The notes beneath the pieces are model-generated. The model worked only from the letters and a program-made list of their open reading frames with translations. It did not search any database and was not told the origin of the DNA. This document shows, in pieces, positions 18,656-28,958 of a DNA stretch of 64,000 nucleotides (position 1 is its first letter; every line of letters starts with the position of its first letter). The DNA comes from PLA3 sp964592235. Its GTDB lineage: Bacteria > Planctomycetota > Phycisphaerae > UBA1845 > UTPLA1. The stretch spans positions 78,214-142,213 of the forward strand of contig CAZQCF010000006.1 in the NCBI GenBank assembly GCA_964592235.1, written 5' to 3'. The translations under genes and the position numbers were made by a program.

Positions 18656-21429
18656 TGAGACGACACGATTCGCGATCAGTTTCTAATCGAGCCGCGACCG
18701 CAGGGGAGCGCGCTCGTCTCGATCAAATTGCATCGGGCGTGTGCCAACGCTTCGGGCAGTGCCGAGCGGAGGCGCGGTCGCCGCACCGGATGGCATGGCC
18801 GCGGCATTTGGCGGCCATGCTTGGCGTGCTCACTGCGCTCGCCGCATCGGTGGTAACGCATTCGGCACGCGCGGGCGAGCCGATGACAGCGACGACCGCG
18901 CCGGCCTCCCCAACGAGTGCGCCGAGCGCACCGACCAGCGCTCCGGCGCCGCCGCCCGCGCCGGTGCTTGTCGCCGGCTCGCCGGAACTTCACGACATCA
19001 CACCGGCGGGCCTGACGCGCGGCACGACGTGCGCGTTGACTTTGCGCGGAGCGAGATTGAGCGACGCCGCCGAACTGCTCTTCTACAGGCCGGGCATCAC
19101 CGTCGCCGAGTTGAAACCGGGCGAGAATAATATAATCGTAGCGACATGCGCCGTCACCCTCGATTGCCCGCTCGGCGAGCACCCGCTGCGGTTGCGAACG
19201 GCCGGCGGCGTAACCGAGTTGCGCACCGTCTGGGTCGGCGCGCTGCCGGTCGCGGCCGAGGTTGAACCGAACGGCGACTTCACTGCGCCGCAGAAGATTG
19301 CGATCAACAGCACCGTCGAGGGCGTCGTCACGCTCGAAGACGTGGACTACTTCGCGGTCGAAGCAAAGAAAGGGCAGCGTCTCACAGCCGAAATCGAGGC
19401 CATGCGCCTGGGCCGCGCGATGTTCGACCCGGCCGTGGCTATTCTCGACGCGCGTCGCTTTGAGCTGGCCGTCAGCGACGATTCGGCCCTGCTGCTTCAG
19501 GACAGCGTCGCGTCGTTGATCGTGCCTGCTGATGGGGTGTATGTGATCAGTGTGCGCGATGCGTCTCTGGGCGGCGGCGATCAATCGCGCTATCGGCTGC
19601 ACGTGGGCACGTTTCCGCGCCCGCGCGTCGCGTATCCGCCGGTCGGGCGTCCCGGCGAGCGGCTGGTGGCAGCGCTGCTGGGCGACGCGGCCGGGCCGAT
19701 GCGACAACCGCTGGACGTCTTGGCGAGCGACGTGGACGAGGTGTGGCCAATCGTTGCCATAGATGACGCTGGCGTGTCACCTTCACCCGTCTGGCTGCGG
19801 CCGTGCCCGCATCCGGCGCGCGGTGAACCGCTGCCCGGGAGTCCGCCAACCGCTCCCACCAGCGCGCCCGCCGAGCCGGCCGTGCCCTCGGCGCCCTGCG
19901 CCGTGTATGGCATCCTTGCCGCGCCGGGCGAGGTGGACCGTCATCGTTTTCGCGCGACGAAGGGGCAGAGCCTGATGATCGAGGCCTTCGCGCGGCGGCT
20001 TCGCAGCCCGCTCGACTGCATCGTCGAAGTGTTTGACGCGACCGGACAGGGGTTGGCCGGCGCCGACGACGGTGCGGGGGTCGACAGCATTCTGAACTGG
20101 ACCGCGCCGGCTGACGGGGAGTATGAGCTGCGGGTGCGCGATCACCTGGGCCGCGGTGGAGATACGTTTGTATATGTCGTGGAAATCGCCCCTCCGCGTC
20201 CGCATCTCGCCCTGGCGCTGGAGCGGGTCGACGCGAAGCGGCCCCAGCACTTGCAGGCGGTCGCTGTGCCGCGTGGCAATCGGTTCGCTGTGCTGGTACG
20301 GGCCGACCGGCAGAACGTCGGCGGAGCGGTGGCGCTGGACTTTGAGAGCATTCCGGGCGGACTGTCGGTACACCAATCCGGCCTGGAAGCCGACCGCGGC
20401 GTGACGCCGGTTGTATTCGAGGCCGCAGCCGATGCGCCGTTGGCCGGGTCGCTGGTGAACCTGCGCGGTCGACTGAAGCCGGGTGAAAGCGCCGCGGAAT
20501 TGGTCGGCGCGCTTCGGCAGGTGATCCCGCTGGTGATCGCCGCGCCGAATGAGACGGTTTACTATCAAACGCGCGTGGACCGGCTTGCCGCGGCGGTCAC
20601 CCAGCCCGCGCCGTATCGGATCGAAGTGGAGCCGCCCAAGTCGCCGCTCCCCCAGAACGGAACGAAGGCCCTGAAAGTTCGCGTGACGCGCGAGGCGGGT
20701 TTCACCGGCGACGTGACGCTTCAGATGCTGTGGAACCCGCCGGGCATCGCGTCGGCCGTGACTGTGCCGGCGCCGGGCACCGCCGCCGAGGCCTTGTACC
20801 CGCTTAGCGCCGCGCCCGATGCGCCGGTTCGTACGTCGAATCTCGTTATCCTCGCGCGAGCAACGGTCGCGGGCGGCGATGTCTGGGTATCCAGTGCGCT
20901 CGTCCCGCTTCAAGTTGAGCGGCCGTTTGTGACCGGGACCATCCAGATGGCCGCGGCGCAGCGAGGCCAGCCCGCGTCGCTGCTTGTGAAACTGGAACCG
21001 GTGCGGCCGTTCGAGGGATCGGCGACGCTGACGATTTTGGGCCTGCCGCCGCACGCCACGTGCTCGGCGAAGCAGATCACCGCGGCGGATAAGGAAGTTG
21101 TCTTCGATGTGGCTATCGGCCCCGAGGCGCCCATCGGTCAGCACGGCGGACTGCTGTGCCAATTATCCCTGATGCAAAACGGCGAGGAGATTGCTCATCG
21201 CGTCGCGCAGGGTGGCGTGCTTCGCATCGACGCGCCGCCGCCCGCGCCCGCGCCGGCCGTCGCCGCCGCGCAGACTCCTCCTCCTCCGCCCGCCGCCGCG
21301 CCGGCTGCGAAGCCCTTGAGTCGCCTCGAGCAATTGCGCAAGCAGGCCGCCGAGAAAGCCGCCGCGGCGAACAAACCGCCAGCCGCCGGCGACGCATCAT
21401 CCGGCATGGCCAAGGGGGCGACGCCATGA
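18655..21429 (+). CDS. Exported protein with pre-peptidase C-terminal (PPC) domains
   Basis: About 924 aa, starting with the ATG that shares one base with the DUF1501 stop. The best signal peptide begins at a later Met (18790: MAWPRHLAAMLGVLTALAA, ending SARA), so the true start may be there. After a Pro/Ala/Ser/Thr-rich linker come Ig-like or PPC beta domains; EVEPNGDFTAPQKI, DVDYFAVEAKKGQRL and a second copy VDRHRFRATKGQSL with DGEYELRVRDHLGRGGD are typical of PPC. The C-terminus is a low-complexity Pro/Ala tail. No catalytic residues are seen. Its stop overlaps the next start by 4 bases. It probably acts as an extracellular binding partner of the neighbouring DUF1501 and DUF1549/DUF1553 proteins. 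Confidence 0.8.
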   Translation: MRRHDSRSVSNRAATAGERARLDQIASGVCQRFGQCRAEARSPHRMAWPRHLAAMLGVLTALAASVVTHSARAGEPMTATTAPASPTSAPSAPTSAPAPPPAPVLVAGSPELHDITPAGLTRGTTCALTLRGARLSDAAELLFYRPGITVAELKPGENNIIVATCAVTLDCPLGEHPLRLRTAGGVTELRTVWVGALPVAAEVEPNGDFTAPQKIAINSTVEGVVTLEDVDYFAVEAKKGQRLTAEIEAMRLGRAMFDPAVAILDARRFELAVSDDSALLLQDSVASLIVPADGVYVISVRDASLGGGDQSRYRLHVGTFPRPRVAYPPVGRPGERLVAALLGDAAGPMRQPLDVLASDVDEVWPIVAIDDAGVSPSPVWLRPCPHPARGEPLPGSPPTAPTSAPAEPAVPSAPCAVYGILAAPGEVDRHRFRATKGQSLMIEAFARRLRSPLDCIVEVFDATGQGLAGADDGAGVDSILNWTAPADGEYELRVRDHLGRGGDTFVYVVEIAPPRPHLALALERVDAKRPQHLQAVAVPRGNRFAVLVRADRQNVGGAVALDFESIPGGLSVHQSGLEADRGVTPVVFEAAADAPLAGSLVNLRGRLKPGESAAELVGALRQVIPLVIAAPNETVYYQTRVDRLAAAVTQPAPYRIEVEPPKSPLPQNGTKALKVRVTREAGFTGDVTLQMLWNPPGIASAVTVPAPGTAAEALYPLSAAPDAPVRTSNLVILARATVAGGDVWVSSALVPLQVERPFVTGTIQMAAAQRGQPASLLVKLEPVRPFEGSATLTILGLPPHATCSAKQITAADKEVVFDVAIGPEAPIGQHGGLLCQLSLMQNGEEIAHRVAQGGVLRIDAPPPAPAPAVAAAQTPPPPPAAAPAAKPLSRLEQLRKQAAEKAAAANKPPAAGDASSGMAKGATP

Positions 21430-23930
21430 CTCGCCTTGTCATGATTGTGACCTTTGCGCTGGCTCATGTGGCGTTTGCCGCAAGTCCGACGCGCGATCCC
21501 CTGCCGACCACCATGCCCGCCGCGGCCCCCGATCTCCCTGCGATGCAGCGAATTGAAGTCTTCCCGTCCGCCATCGCGCTTCAGGGCGGCCACGATGCCC
21601 AGTCGATTGTCGTTCGCGGCATCGATGCCACGGGCGTGACGCATGACGTGACCCTCGACGCGTCGGTCGCCGTGGCCGATGCGAAGCTGGCCGCCTTGCA
21701 GGACCGCACCGTGGTTCCGGTGGCCGATGGGCACACAACGCTAACCGTGACATGGCAGTCCCATCGCGTGGACGTTCCGATCACGGTGTCCGGCGCTGCG
21801 ACGCGGCGGCCGGTCGGTTTTCGGCTCGACGTGTTGCCGTCGCTCACGAAGAGCGGCTGCAACAACGGCGCGTGCCACGGGTCGGCCCGCGGGCAGGACG
21901 GCTTTCACCTCTCCCTGTTCGGCTACGACCCGGCGGGCGATTATCGCACGGTGACGCGCGAAACGCCGGGGCGACGGCTGAACCCCGCGCTGCCGGAAGA
22001 AAGCCTGATGCTGCTCAAGGCGGTCGGCGCCGCGCCGCACACGGGCGGGAAGCTGATGGAACGCGGGGACGCGCGATACAAGACAATCGTCGATTGGCTG
22101 GCCGCCGGCAGCCCCGCCGATCCGCCGGATGTGCCCGTCGTCGTCGGGCTGGAGGTCTTCCCGCAGGACATCGTGCTGGGCGGCGTCGGTCGGTCGCAGT
22201 CGCTCGTCGTCCGCGCGGCCTATTCCGACGGAACCGATCGCGACGTGACGGCGCTGGCGACGTTCATCAGCAACAACGATTTCGCGGTAACGGCGTCCCA
22301 CGATGGCAAGGTCCGGGGAGCGCATCCCGGCGAGGCGCTGGTCATGGCGAGGTTTGATGCCCTGACCGTGGGCACGTCGGTCATCGTCGTGCCGCCGGAT
22401 TCAATGGCCGGTGCGATTCAGCCGCAGCATGCAGTCGGGCAACCTGGCAACTACATCGACGAGCACATCGACCGCAAGCTCGCAAAGATGCGCATCACGC
22501 CGTCGGGGCTGTGCAGCGACGAGACCTTCCTGCGCCGCGCGACCATCGATCTCATCGGCCTGCTGCCGACCCCCGCCGAGTATGAGCGATTTCTCTCCGA
22601 CCCCGCGCCCAACAAGCGCGCGCAGCTCGTGGACGAATTGATGACACGCAAGGAGTTCACCGAGCTGTGGGTCATGAAATGGGCCGAGCGCCTGGGTATC
22701 CGCTCCACGCTCGAGGTCTCGCAAAAGGCCATGCTGCTTTACCACGGCTGGTTGAGCGAGCGGTTGGCGGCCGGCACGCCGATCAATGTCATTGTGCGCG
22801 ACATCCTCGCGGCTCGCGGCGGCACGTTCACCAGCCCCGCGACCAACTTTTATCAGCTTGAGACGGATGTCTTGAAACTCACCGAGAACGTCGCCCAGGC
22901 CTTTCTTGGTATGCGCATCCAGTGCGCCCAGTGTCACAATCACCCCTTCGACCGCTGGACGATGGACGACTACTACGGCTTCGCCGCATTCTTTACGCAG
23001 GTCGGGCGCAAGGGCGGCGAAGACCCGCGCGAGATGATTGTCTTCAATAGCGGCGGCGGCGAGATGAAGCACCCGGTCGGCGGGCGCGTCATGGCCCCGA
23101 AGTTTCTCGGCGGGCCGGTCGCCGATGTCGCCGGCAAGGATCGCCGCGCCGTGCTGGCCGACTGGCTGACGGCGAACGAGAATCGCATGTTCGCGCGGAA
23201 CGTGGCGAACTTCACCTGGGCGCATTTCTTCAGCCGCGGCATCATCGAACCGGCCGACGACCTGCGCGTGAGCAATCCGCCGTCGAACGGGCCGCTGCTC
23301 GAGGCGCTGGCGGATCGACTCATCGCATACGATTTCGACCACCGCAAGCTCGTGCGCGATCTCTGCACGTCGCACGCGTATCAGCGCGCGGCCGCCCCGA
23401 ACGCGACCAATGCGTCGGACCTGTCGAATTTCTCCCGCATGCAAGTGCGTCGCATCCGCGCGGAGACGCTGCTCGACGCCATCGCGCAGGTAACGCAGAC
23501 GCCCAACAAGTTCGGCGGCTTGCCGCTGGGCGCGCGGGCGGCGCAGATTCCCGACGGCAATACGTCAGACTACTTTCTGACAACCTTCGGGCGCTCCACG
23601 CGGGCCACCGTCTGCACCTGCGAAGTGCGCATGGAGCCGAACCTGTCGCAGGCGTTGCACCTGCTCAACGGCGAGGCCGCGCATCAGCGCATCCATCAGG
23701 GCGGCGTCGTCGCGAAGCTCATGGATCAGGGCCGAACTCCGGCGCAGATCATCGACCAGCTTTACCTGGCGTGCCTCTCGCGCCGACCAACCGACGCCGA
23801 ACGCGCCGGACTGCTCGCACAACTTCCGCCGGTCGATTCTGCCAAGCCGGACGCCGTCGCCCAGCGCGCCGCGCTGGAAGATGTCTTCTGGGCGATCCTG
23901 AACAGCCGCGAGTTCATGTTCAACCATTGA
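21426..23930 (+). CDS. DUF1549/DUF1553 (PSCyt2/PSD1-type) protein with Ig-like domain and heme motifs
   Basis: An 834-aa exported protein. The start at 21426 overlaps the preceding stop (ATGA) and leads straight into a signal peptide (MTRLVMIVTFALAHVAFA). Order: bacterial Ig-like segment; a SGCNNGACHGSA motif, in which the two Cys are four residues apart (CX4CH), as usual for this family; a second Ig-like segment; DUF1549 with ETFLRRATIDLIGLLPT; a CAQCHNHPFDRW motif (CXXCH, canonical heme type); and DUF1553 with RNVANFTWAHFFSRGIIEP and NFSRMQVRRIRAETLLDAI. Such proteins are a planctomycete hallmark and may be periplasmic cytochromes linked to polymer breakdown; the reaction is unknown. Next gene starts 12 bases later. 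Confidence 0.88.
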   Translation: MTRLVMIVTFALAHVAFAASPTRDPLPTTMPAAAPDLPAMQRIEVFPSAIALQGGHDAQSIVVRGIDATGVTHDVTLDASVAVADAKLAALQDRTVVPVADGHTTLTVTWQSHRVDVPITVSGAATRRPVGFRLDVLPSLTKSGCNNGACHGSARGQDGFHLSLFGYDPAGDYRTVTRETPGRRLNPALPEESLMLLKAVGAAPHTGGKLMERGDARYKTIVDWLAAGSPADPPDVPVVVGLEVFPQDIVLGGVGRSQSLVVRAAYSDGTDRDVTALATFISNNDFAVTASHDGKVRGAHPGEALVMARFDALTVGTSVIVVPPDSMAGAIQPQHAVGQPGNYIDEHIDRKLAKMRITPSGLCSDETFLRRATIDLIGLLPTPAEYERFLSDPAPNKRAQLVDELMTRKEFTELWVMKWAERLGIRSTLEVSQKAMLLYHGWLSERLAAGTPINVIVRDILAARGGTFTSPATNFYQLETDVLKLTENVAQAFLGMRIQCAQCHNHPFDRWTMDDYYGFAAFFTQVGRKGGEDPREMIVFNSGGGEMKHPVGGRVMAPKFLGGPVADVAGKDRRAVLADWLTANENRMFARNVANFTWAHFFSRGIIEPADDLRVSNPPSNGPLLEALADRLIAYDFDHRKLVRDLCTSHAYQRAAAPNATNASDLSNFSRMQVRRIRAETLLDAIAQVTQTPNKFGGLPLGARAAQIPDGNTSDYFLTTFGRSTRATVCTCEVRMEPNLSQALHLLNGEAAHQRIHQGGVVAKLMDQGRTPAQIIDQLYLACLSRRPTDAERAGLLAQLPPVDSAKPDAVAQRAALEDVFWAILNSREFMFNH

Positions 23931-23942
23931 GGAACCTGCTTC

Positions 23943-26921
23943 GTGCTGACTGCCCCGCGATCATCTTTGCTCCGACCGTTCACGTGCGTCGCCATGCGCT
24001 GCGCGATGGTCTGGGCTGCGTGCGCGCTTGGCGGGGCGCGCAGCAGTGCCGACGAGAAGATTACCTACGTCGATCATGTCCGCCCGTTGCTCGCCAACCG
24101 ATGTTTGAACTGTCACAACGCCGATCGGCTCAAGGGCGGTCTCGACCTTGGTGCGATCGGTCCCGCCCTGGCCGGCGGCAGCGGCGGCGCCGTGCTGAAA
24201 CCCGGCGACCCGGACGGCAGTACGCTGCTTGCCGTCATCAAGCATCAGCGCGAGCCCTTCATGCCCCCTTCGGGCAGCCCACTGAATGAGACGGAAATAG
24301 ACTTGATCCGACGCTGGATCGCCGGCGGCTGCCTCGAAACCGCCTCCAGCACCGCGCCCAAATCCGCCGCACCGGCGCTGGCCGCGGTGAGCGCGCCGCC
24401 CCCGGCGGTCGAGGCTGCCCAGCCCATCGTCGCGCGCTATCCGCTCGCGGAGATCGTCACGACCGCGCGCGGCGGAGTGGTGCTCGATCTGGCCGTGCAT
24501 CCCGCGCGCCCGCTTGTCGCCGCCACCGGGCAGAGGCAGGTCCTGCTGCTTGACGGGCGCAGCGCGGAGCTGGTCGGCGTGCTTCCTGTGCCGCGCGGGT
24601 TTCCCAACTCGCTGCGGTTCAGCCGATCCGGCCGGGTACTCATCGCGGGCATCGGCGAAGGCGCGCGGTCCGGCGGCGTCGCGATCTGGTCCACGGCGGA
24701 TGGTCGACTCCTCGCTACGATCGGCAACGAAGCCGATTCGGTTCTGGCCGCCGACATCGATCCCCTTGAGCAGCATGTCGCGCTGGGCGGCCCGTCGCGT
24801 CGTGTCATGGTGTATTCCACCGCCGATGGACTGCTCCGCCATCGCATCGACAAACACACCGACTGGGTCACATCCGTGGCATACAGTCCCGATGGCGTCC
24901 TGCTCGCGACGGCGGATCGCGGCGGCAACGTGCATGTGTGGGAGGCCGAATCCGCAGCGCCGTACCTCGCGCTGGCATCGCATCCCGCGGCGGTGACCGC
25001 GCTGGATTGGCGGAGCGACTCGAATCTGCTCGCGACCGCCTGCGAGGATGGCCGCATCCGATGGTTTGAGATGAACGGCGGCGCGCTGGTGAAGGAATGG
25101 CTGGCGCACGAAGGCGGCTGCTTGAGCGTGCGCTTCGCGCCGGATGGTCGGTTGGTCACGGCGGGCCGGGATCGACACGTCAAGCTGTGGGACGCGAACG
25201 GCGGCGCGATCCGGACGCTGGGGCCGATGGACGATCTGGCGCTTGCGGCTGTGCTGGTGAACGGATCCGCGGCCACGGTCGGTGAGGATCGCGTCCTCGC
25301 GGGCGACTGGGCCGGGCGGCTGCGCGGCTGGTCGGCGGTGGATGGGAGCGTGCGAGCCGATGCGACGGCCAGCCCGTTGCCGTTGTCCGACCAACTGGAT
25401 CGCGCGAACGAATCTGTTGCAAGCGCGAAGTCCGCGCATGAGAAACTGGTTCAAGCTCGCAACGCGGCGCAAGCCGCTCTGATTACCGCGACCGAATCGC
25501 TGCACCAGGCGCAAACGGCTCAAGCGGCGGCATCGGCCGCGCTGGCGTCGGCGCAGGCAGCGGTGGTGGCGGCGAATCAGGAGGTCGAGAAGGCCGGGCG
25601 TGCTCGGGATGAGGCGGCGGGGCGAGTCACGATTGCGGCACAAACAACGACGACGGCATCGAACCTTGTCGAGTCAAGCATGCAGGCACTCAAGGCCGCG
25701 GTGGACGCCGATGCAACCGCCCAGGCGTTAATCGCGGGCGCGGCAACGCCGAGTGGTCCGGCAGCATCGCAGCCCTCCGAGAGTCCGGAATCAGCGGCAG
25801 CGCTGGTGCGTGCGACGCAGGCCTCCGAGGCGCTCAAGGCGGCGATGGCGGCGGCGGACGCGGCCAAAGCGCAGCGCATGGCAGCGATGACGGCTGAACA
25901 GGAAGCCCGGCGCGCCGTGCAGGAGACCGAGTCGCTCCTGGCCGTGGCGACGACTCGCCGCGACAGCATGGTGAACCAGACGGCTGCGGCGCAGGCGGGG
26001 CTGGAGCAGGCGCAGACCCGGGTGAACGAGGCCGATGCGGCGGTGAACGCCGCGAAAGCATCGGCGGATCAGGCGACGAAGTTGGAGCAGGATGCGGAGC
26101 GGAGTGTGCGACTGGCAGAAGCGCGCGTGGCGCTGTGGCGCGCCGGCGAAGTGCGAAAGCAATTGGACGCCGCTCGTCAGGCGCTGGCCGAGGAAGAGGC
26201 CCGCTACGCACCAATCGCGGCAGCGGCGGATGCATCGCGACGAGCCGCCGAGCAGGCCGCGACAGAATTGGACGCCATGCGCGCGCAACTCACGAACGCG
26301 CCGGCGACGCTGACGGAAATGGCGCGATCGGTGCAAGCAACCGAGCAGGCGCTGCGCGAAGCACAGCTGCACGCCGACGCGGCCCGCGCTGAACTCGCGC
26401 GCTGCACGGAAACAGCCGAGTCGTTTACCGCGTCGGTCGAAGCGCTTCGGCAGCGAATGGCAACCGCGCCAGGGAAAGCTGCTCAAGAGCCAGCCAGTCA
26501 ACCGGTCGAGCCCGGATCGCCCGGCGCCGCATCCCAGCCGGCGGTCACGGCGGCAGCCGCGAACCATTCCTCGGGCGCGGCGCTTGTGAAAGCGGAGGAG
26601 GCGTTGACGATTCTTCGAGAAGCTGCTGCGGCTGCGCAGAAAAATGTCGAGTTAACAGAGCAGGCGCGTGCGGCTGCGGAGTCAGCCCTTGCCGCGGCCC
26701 GGCAACGCGCAGCCGATGCCGAAGTCGAGCGGACAAAACTCCCCGAGCGCATCGTGCAGCTGGAGGCCGCCCTCACCACCGCGCAGGCGCGCGCCAAGGC
26801 TGACGCCCAGGCCGCCGAGCAAGCCCGAGGACCGGTGGACGCGTCCCATGCACGACTCATCGAAATCGAGAAGCAATATGACGCGCTGATGTCCGCCGCC
26901 GGCCCCGCCGCCACCTTGTGA
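23943..26921 (+). CDS. Planctomycete cytochrome C (PSCyt1) with WD40 repeats and long coiled coil
   Basis: A 992-aa exported protein. GTG start after AGGAAC; a Met at 23994 would also give a signal peptide. Near the N-terminus lies PSCyt1 with VDHVRPLLANRCLNCHNADRLKG (CXXCH heme site). Residues about 170-480 carry WD40-type repeats, for example VTSVAYSPDGVLLATADRGGNVHVWE and a later HVKLWDANGG. From about 490 to the end the protein is a very Ala/Gln/Glu-rich helix-forming region (over 450 residues), broken by Pro/Ser linkers, that is probably a long coiled coil. A WD40-cytochrome fusion is common in planctomycetes, while so long a helical tail is less usual. It ends the operon; a possible partner of the upstream DUF1549/DUF1553 protein. 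Confidence 0.85.
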   Translation: MLTAPRSSLLRPFTCVAMRCAMVWAACALGGARSSADEKITYVDHVRPLLANRCLNCHNADRLKGGLDLGAIGPALAGGSGGAVLKPGDPDGSTLLAVIKHQREPFMPPSGSPLNETEIDLIRRWIAGGCLETASSTAPKSAAPALAAVSAPPPAVEAAQPIVARYPLAEIVTTARGGVVLDLAVHPARPLVAATGQRQVLLLDGRSAELVGVLPVPRGFPNSLRFSRSGRVLIAGIGEGARSGGVAIWSTADGRLLATIGNEADSVLAADIDPLEQHVALGGPSRRVMVYSTADGLLRHRIDKHTDWVTSVAYSPDGVLLATADRGGNVHVWEAESAAPYLALASHPAAVTALDWRSDSNLLATACEDGRIRWFEMNGGALVKEWLAHEGGCLSVRFAPDGRLVTAGRDRHVKLWDANGGAIRTLGPMDDLALAAVLVNGSAATVGEDRVLAGDWAGRLRGWSAVDGSVRADATASPLPLSDQLDRANESVASAKSAHEKLVQARNAAQAALITATESLHQAQTAQAAASAALASAQAAVVAANQEVEKAGRARDEAAGRVTIAAQTTTTASNLVESSMQALKAAVDADATAQALIAGAATPSGPAASQPSESPESAAALVRATQASEALKAAMAAADAAKAQRMAAMTAEQEARRAVQETESLLAVATTRRDSMVNQTAAAQAGLEQAQTRVNEADAAVNAAKASADQATKLEQDAERSVRLAEARVALWRAGEVRKQLDAARQALAEEEARYAPIAAAADASRRAAEQAATELDAMRAQLTNAPATLTEMARSVQATEQALREAQLHADAARAELARCTETAESFTASVEALRQRMATAPGKAAQEPASQPVEPGSPGAASQPAVTAAAANHSSGAALVKAEEALTILREAAAAAQKNVELTEQARAAAESALAAARQRAADAEVERTKLPERIVQLEAALTTAQARAKADAQAAEQARGPVDASHARLIEIEKQYDALMSAAGPAATL

Positions 26922-27055
26922 TGCGGAGTCCCGGGCGGATGGCGCGAAACGCGTGGGTCACGTCACGCGATTCGCGAGTGGGGCTGATGCTTGAAGCGAG
27001 GCGACAACCAGAAAGGAACCCAGGCAATTGACGGAATCGCAGCAAGCGATCTTCG

Positions 27056-28726
27056 TTACCCCTTGGTTGCCTGAACGACCTCGGAGAGCGTCGTGATTCC
27101 CTTGCGAACCTTCTCCCAGCCATCGTCGCGAAGCTGAACCATTCCGTGTTGAATGGCGAGGTTACGGATCTTGCCGGAGCTGGCTCGCTGCAACACCAGC
27201 TCGCGAATATCGTCATCCATCATCATGAGTTCAAACAGGCCCTTTCGACCCGCATACCCCGTATTCCGGCATTCGCGGCAGCCGCGCCCGCGGAACAGCT
27301 TCTCGCCCTGGTAATTGAAATCCGGCGGAATCTCGTGCTTTTCCGGCAGGTATTCTTCCTTGCAGTGCTTGCAGATCGTGCGGATTAGGCGCTGCGCCAG
27401 GACCGCCTCCAGCGAGCTGGAGACCAGAAACGGCTCTACGCCCATGTCCAGCAACCGCGTCGTCGCGCTCGGGGCATCGTTCGTGTGGAGCGTCGAGAGC
27501 ACAAAGTGGCCCGTCAGCGACGCCTGCACCGCCGTTTCGGCAGTCTCGAGGTCGCGAATTTCGCCGACCATGATGACGTCCGGATCGTGACGCAGAAACG
27601 CGCGCATGCCCTTGGCGAACGTCAGCCCCGCCTTCAGATTCACGCCGACCTGGTTGATGCCTTCGAGGTGGTATTCGACCGGGTCCTCGACGGTGAGTGT
27701 CTTCAGCTCGTCACTCTTGATGCTGTTCAGCGCGGCGTAAAGCGTGGTCGTCTTACCGCTGCCGGTCGGGCCGGTCACCAGCAGAATGCCGTGCGGCTGG
27801 CTGATCACGTGCTCGAACTGCTTTCGCATCGCGTCCTGAAAGCCCAGGTCCGACATCGACAGCAGAATGGCCTGCTTGTCGAGAATACGCATGACCACGC
27901 CCTCGCCGAACACCATCGGAATGATGCTGACGCGAAGGTCGATCTCGCGCGAGTGCACTTTGATCTTGAAACTGCCGTCCTGCGGCACGCGCCGCTCCGC
28001 GATGTTCAGGTTCGAGAGAATCTTGATGCGGCTGATGATCGCCGCCTGCAACTGGCGGATCTGCGGCGGCACGTTCGTATTGCGCAGCACGCCGTCCACA
28101 CGATAGCGAATCTTCAAATCGTGCTCATACGGCTCGATGTGCACGTCGCTCGCACGCTCGTTGATCGCCTCCAGCAGAATCTCGTTCACAAGCTTGATGA
28201 CGCTGGCGTCCTCGGCCATCTGCGCCAGGTCGCCGGCCGATTCGCCCACCTCGCTGACGACTTCCAGCCCGTCGTCCTCCACGAGCTGGCTGACGGTGTC
28301 GCCGCCGACGCCGAAGTGCTTCTTGATGATCTCGTTGATCTCGCTCTCTTTCGCGAGGACGGGCCGCACCTCCAGCCCGCAGAGCATTCGTAATTCGTCA
28401 AACGCATAAATCTGAAACGGGTCCGGCGTCGCCACGCGGATCGACCCGTTCACCCGGTCCAGCGGAATCAGCTTCGACCGGTGCACCAGCTTCGACGGCA
28501 TCTTGCGAAGGATGTCCATATCGACCTTGACGTCCGGCTGCGTAAGATCGACCACGTCGAAGTGATACAGTGCCCCCAGCGCCCCCAGCACCGTCGTTTC
28601 CGTGCAATAGCCCAGCCGCACCAGTACCCGATCCAGCCGGTCCGTCGGCCCGCACTGCTCATTGGCCGCGCGGAGCTGGTCCGGCGTGATGGCCTTCTGC
28701 TCAAGAAGAATGTCACCGAGATTCAT
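27056..28726 (-). CDS. PilB/GspE-type secretion or pilus assembly ATPase
   Basis: A 556-aa cytosolic ATPase. N-terminal MshEN-like domain (MNLGDILLEQKAITPDQLRAA), then the GspE catalytic core: VTGPTGSGKTTTLYAAL (Walker A), the Asp boxes, DPDVIMVGEIRDLETAETA (Walker B) and STLHTNDAPSATTRLLDMG (His box), and a zinc-binding CKHC...CREC segment. Relatives power type IV pilus extension or type II secretion. The start is placed at 28726 by family pattern; an upstream in-frame ATG at 28768 adds 14 residues, and neither has a clear ribosome-binding site. No other pilus or secretion gene is nearby, so it is a lone paralogue or acts with genes elsewhere. Confidence 0.93.
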   Translation of the reverse strand: MNLGDILLEQKAITPDQLRAANEQCGPTDRLDRVLVRLGYCTETTVLGALGALYHFDVVDLTQPDVKVDMDILRKMPSKLVHRSKLIPLDRVNGSIRVATPDPFQIYAFDELRMLCGLEVRPVLAKESEINEIIKKHFGVGGDTVSQLVEDDGLEVVSEVGESAGDLAQMAEDASVIKLVNEILLEAINERASDVHIEPYEHDLKIRYRVDGVLRNTNVPPQIRQLQAAIISRIKILSNLNIAERRVPQDGSFKIKVHSREIDLRVSIIPMVFGEGVVMRILDKQAILLSMSDLGFQDAMRKQFEHVISQPHGILLVTGPTGSGKTTTLYAALNSIKSDELKTLTVEDPVEYHLEGINQVGVNLKAGLTFAKGMRAFLRHDPDVIMVGEIRDLETAETAVQASLTGHFVLSTLHTNDAPSATTRLLDMGVEPFLVSSSLEAVLAQRLIRTICKHCKEEYLPEKHEIPPDFNYQGEKLFRGRGCRECRNTGYAGRKGLFELMMMDDDIRELVLQRASSGKIRNLAIQHGMVQLRDDGWEKVRKGITTLSEVVQATKG

Positions 28727-28958
28727 GACGGTCCGTTGGGGGTTGTCATTCCGTTGAAACGCGATCATGGCGCTCGTTGCGCCCGCTCATCGGGGCAGCC
28801 TCGCAGCCGGCGCGAACCACCTCCCCGGAGTCTATCGGCGCATCAGTTCTTACGCTCCTCTGTGGTTCCGGGTTGCAAAGGTCAGGGGTCGCATGCGGTG
28901 GCCAGGCGGAATCGCAGGAAGCGGCCGCGCGCCGCCTAACTCCAGCGATGGCAATGGG

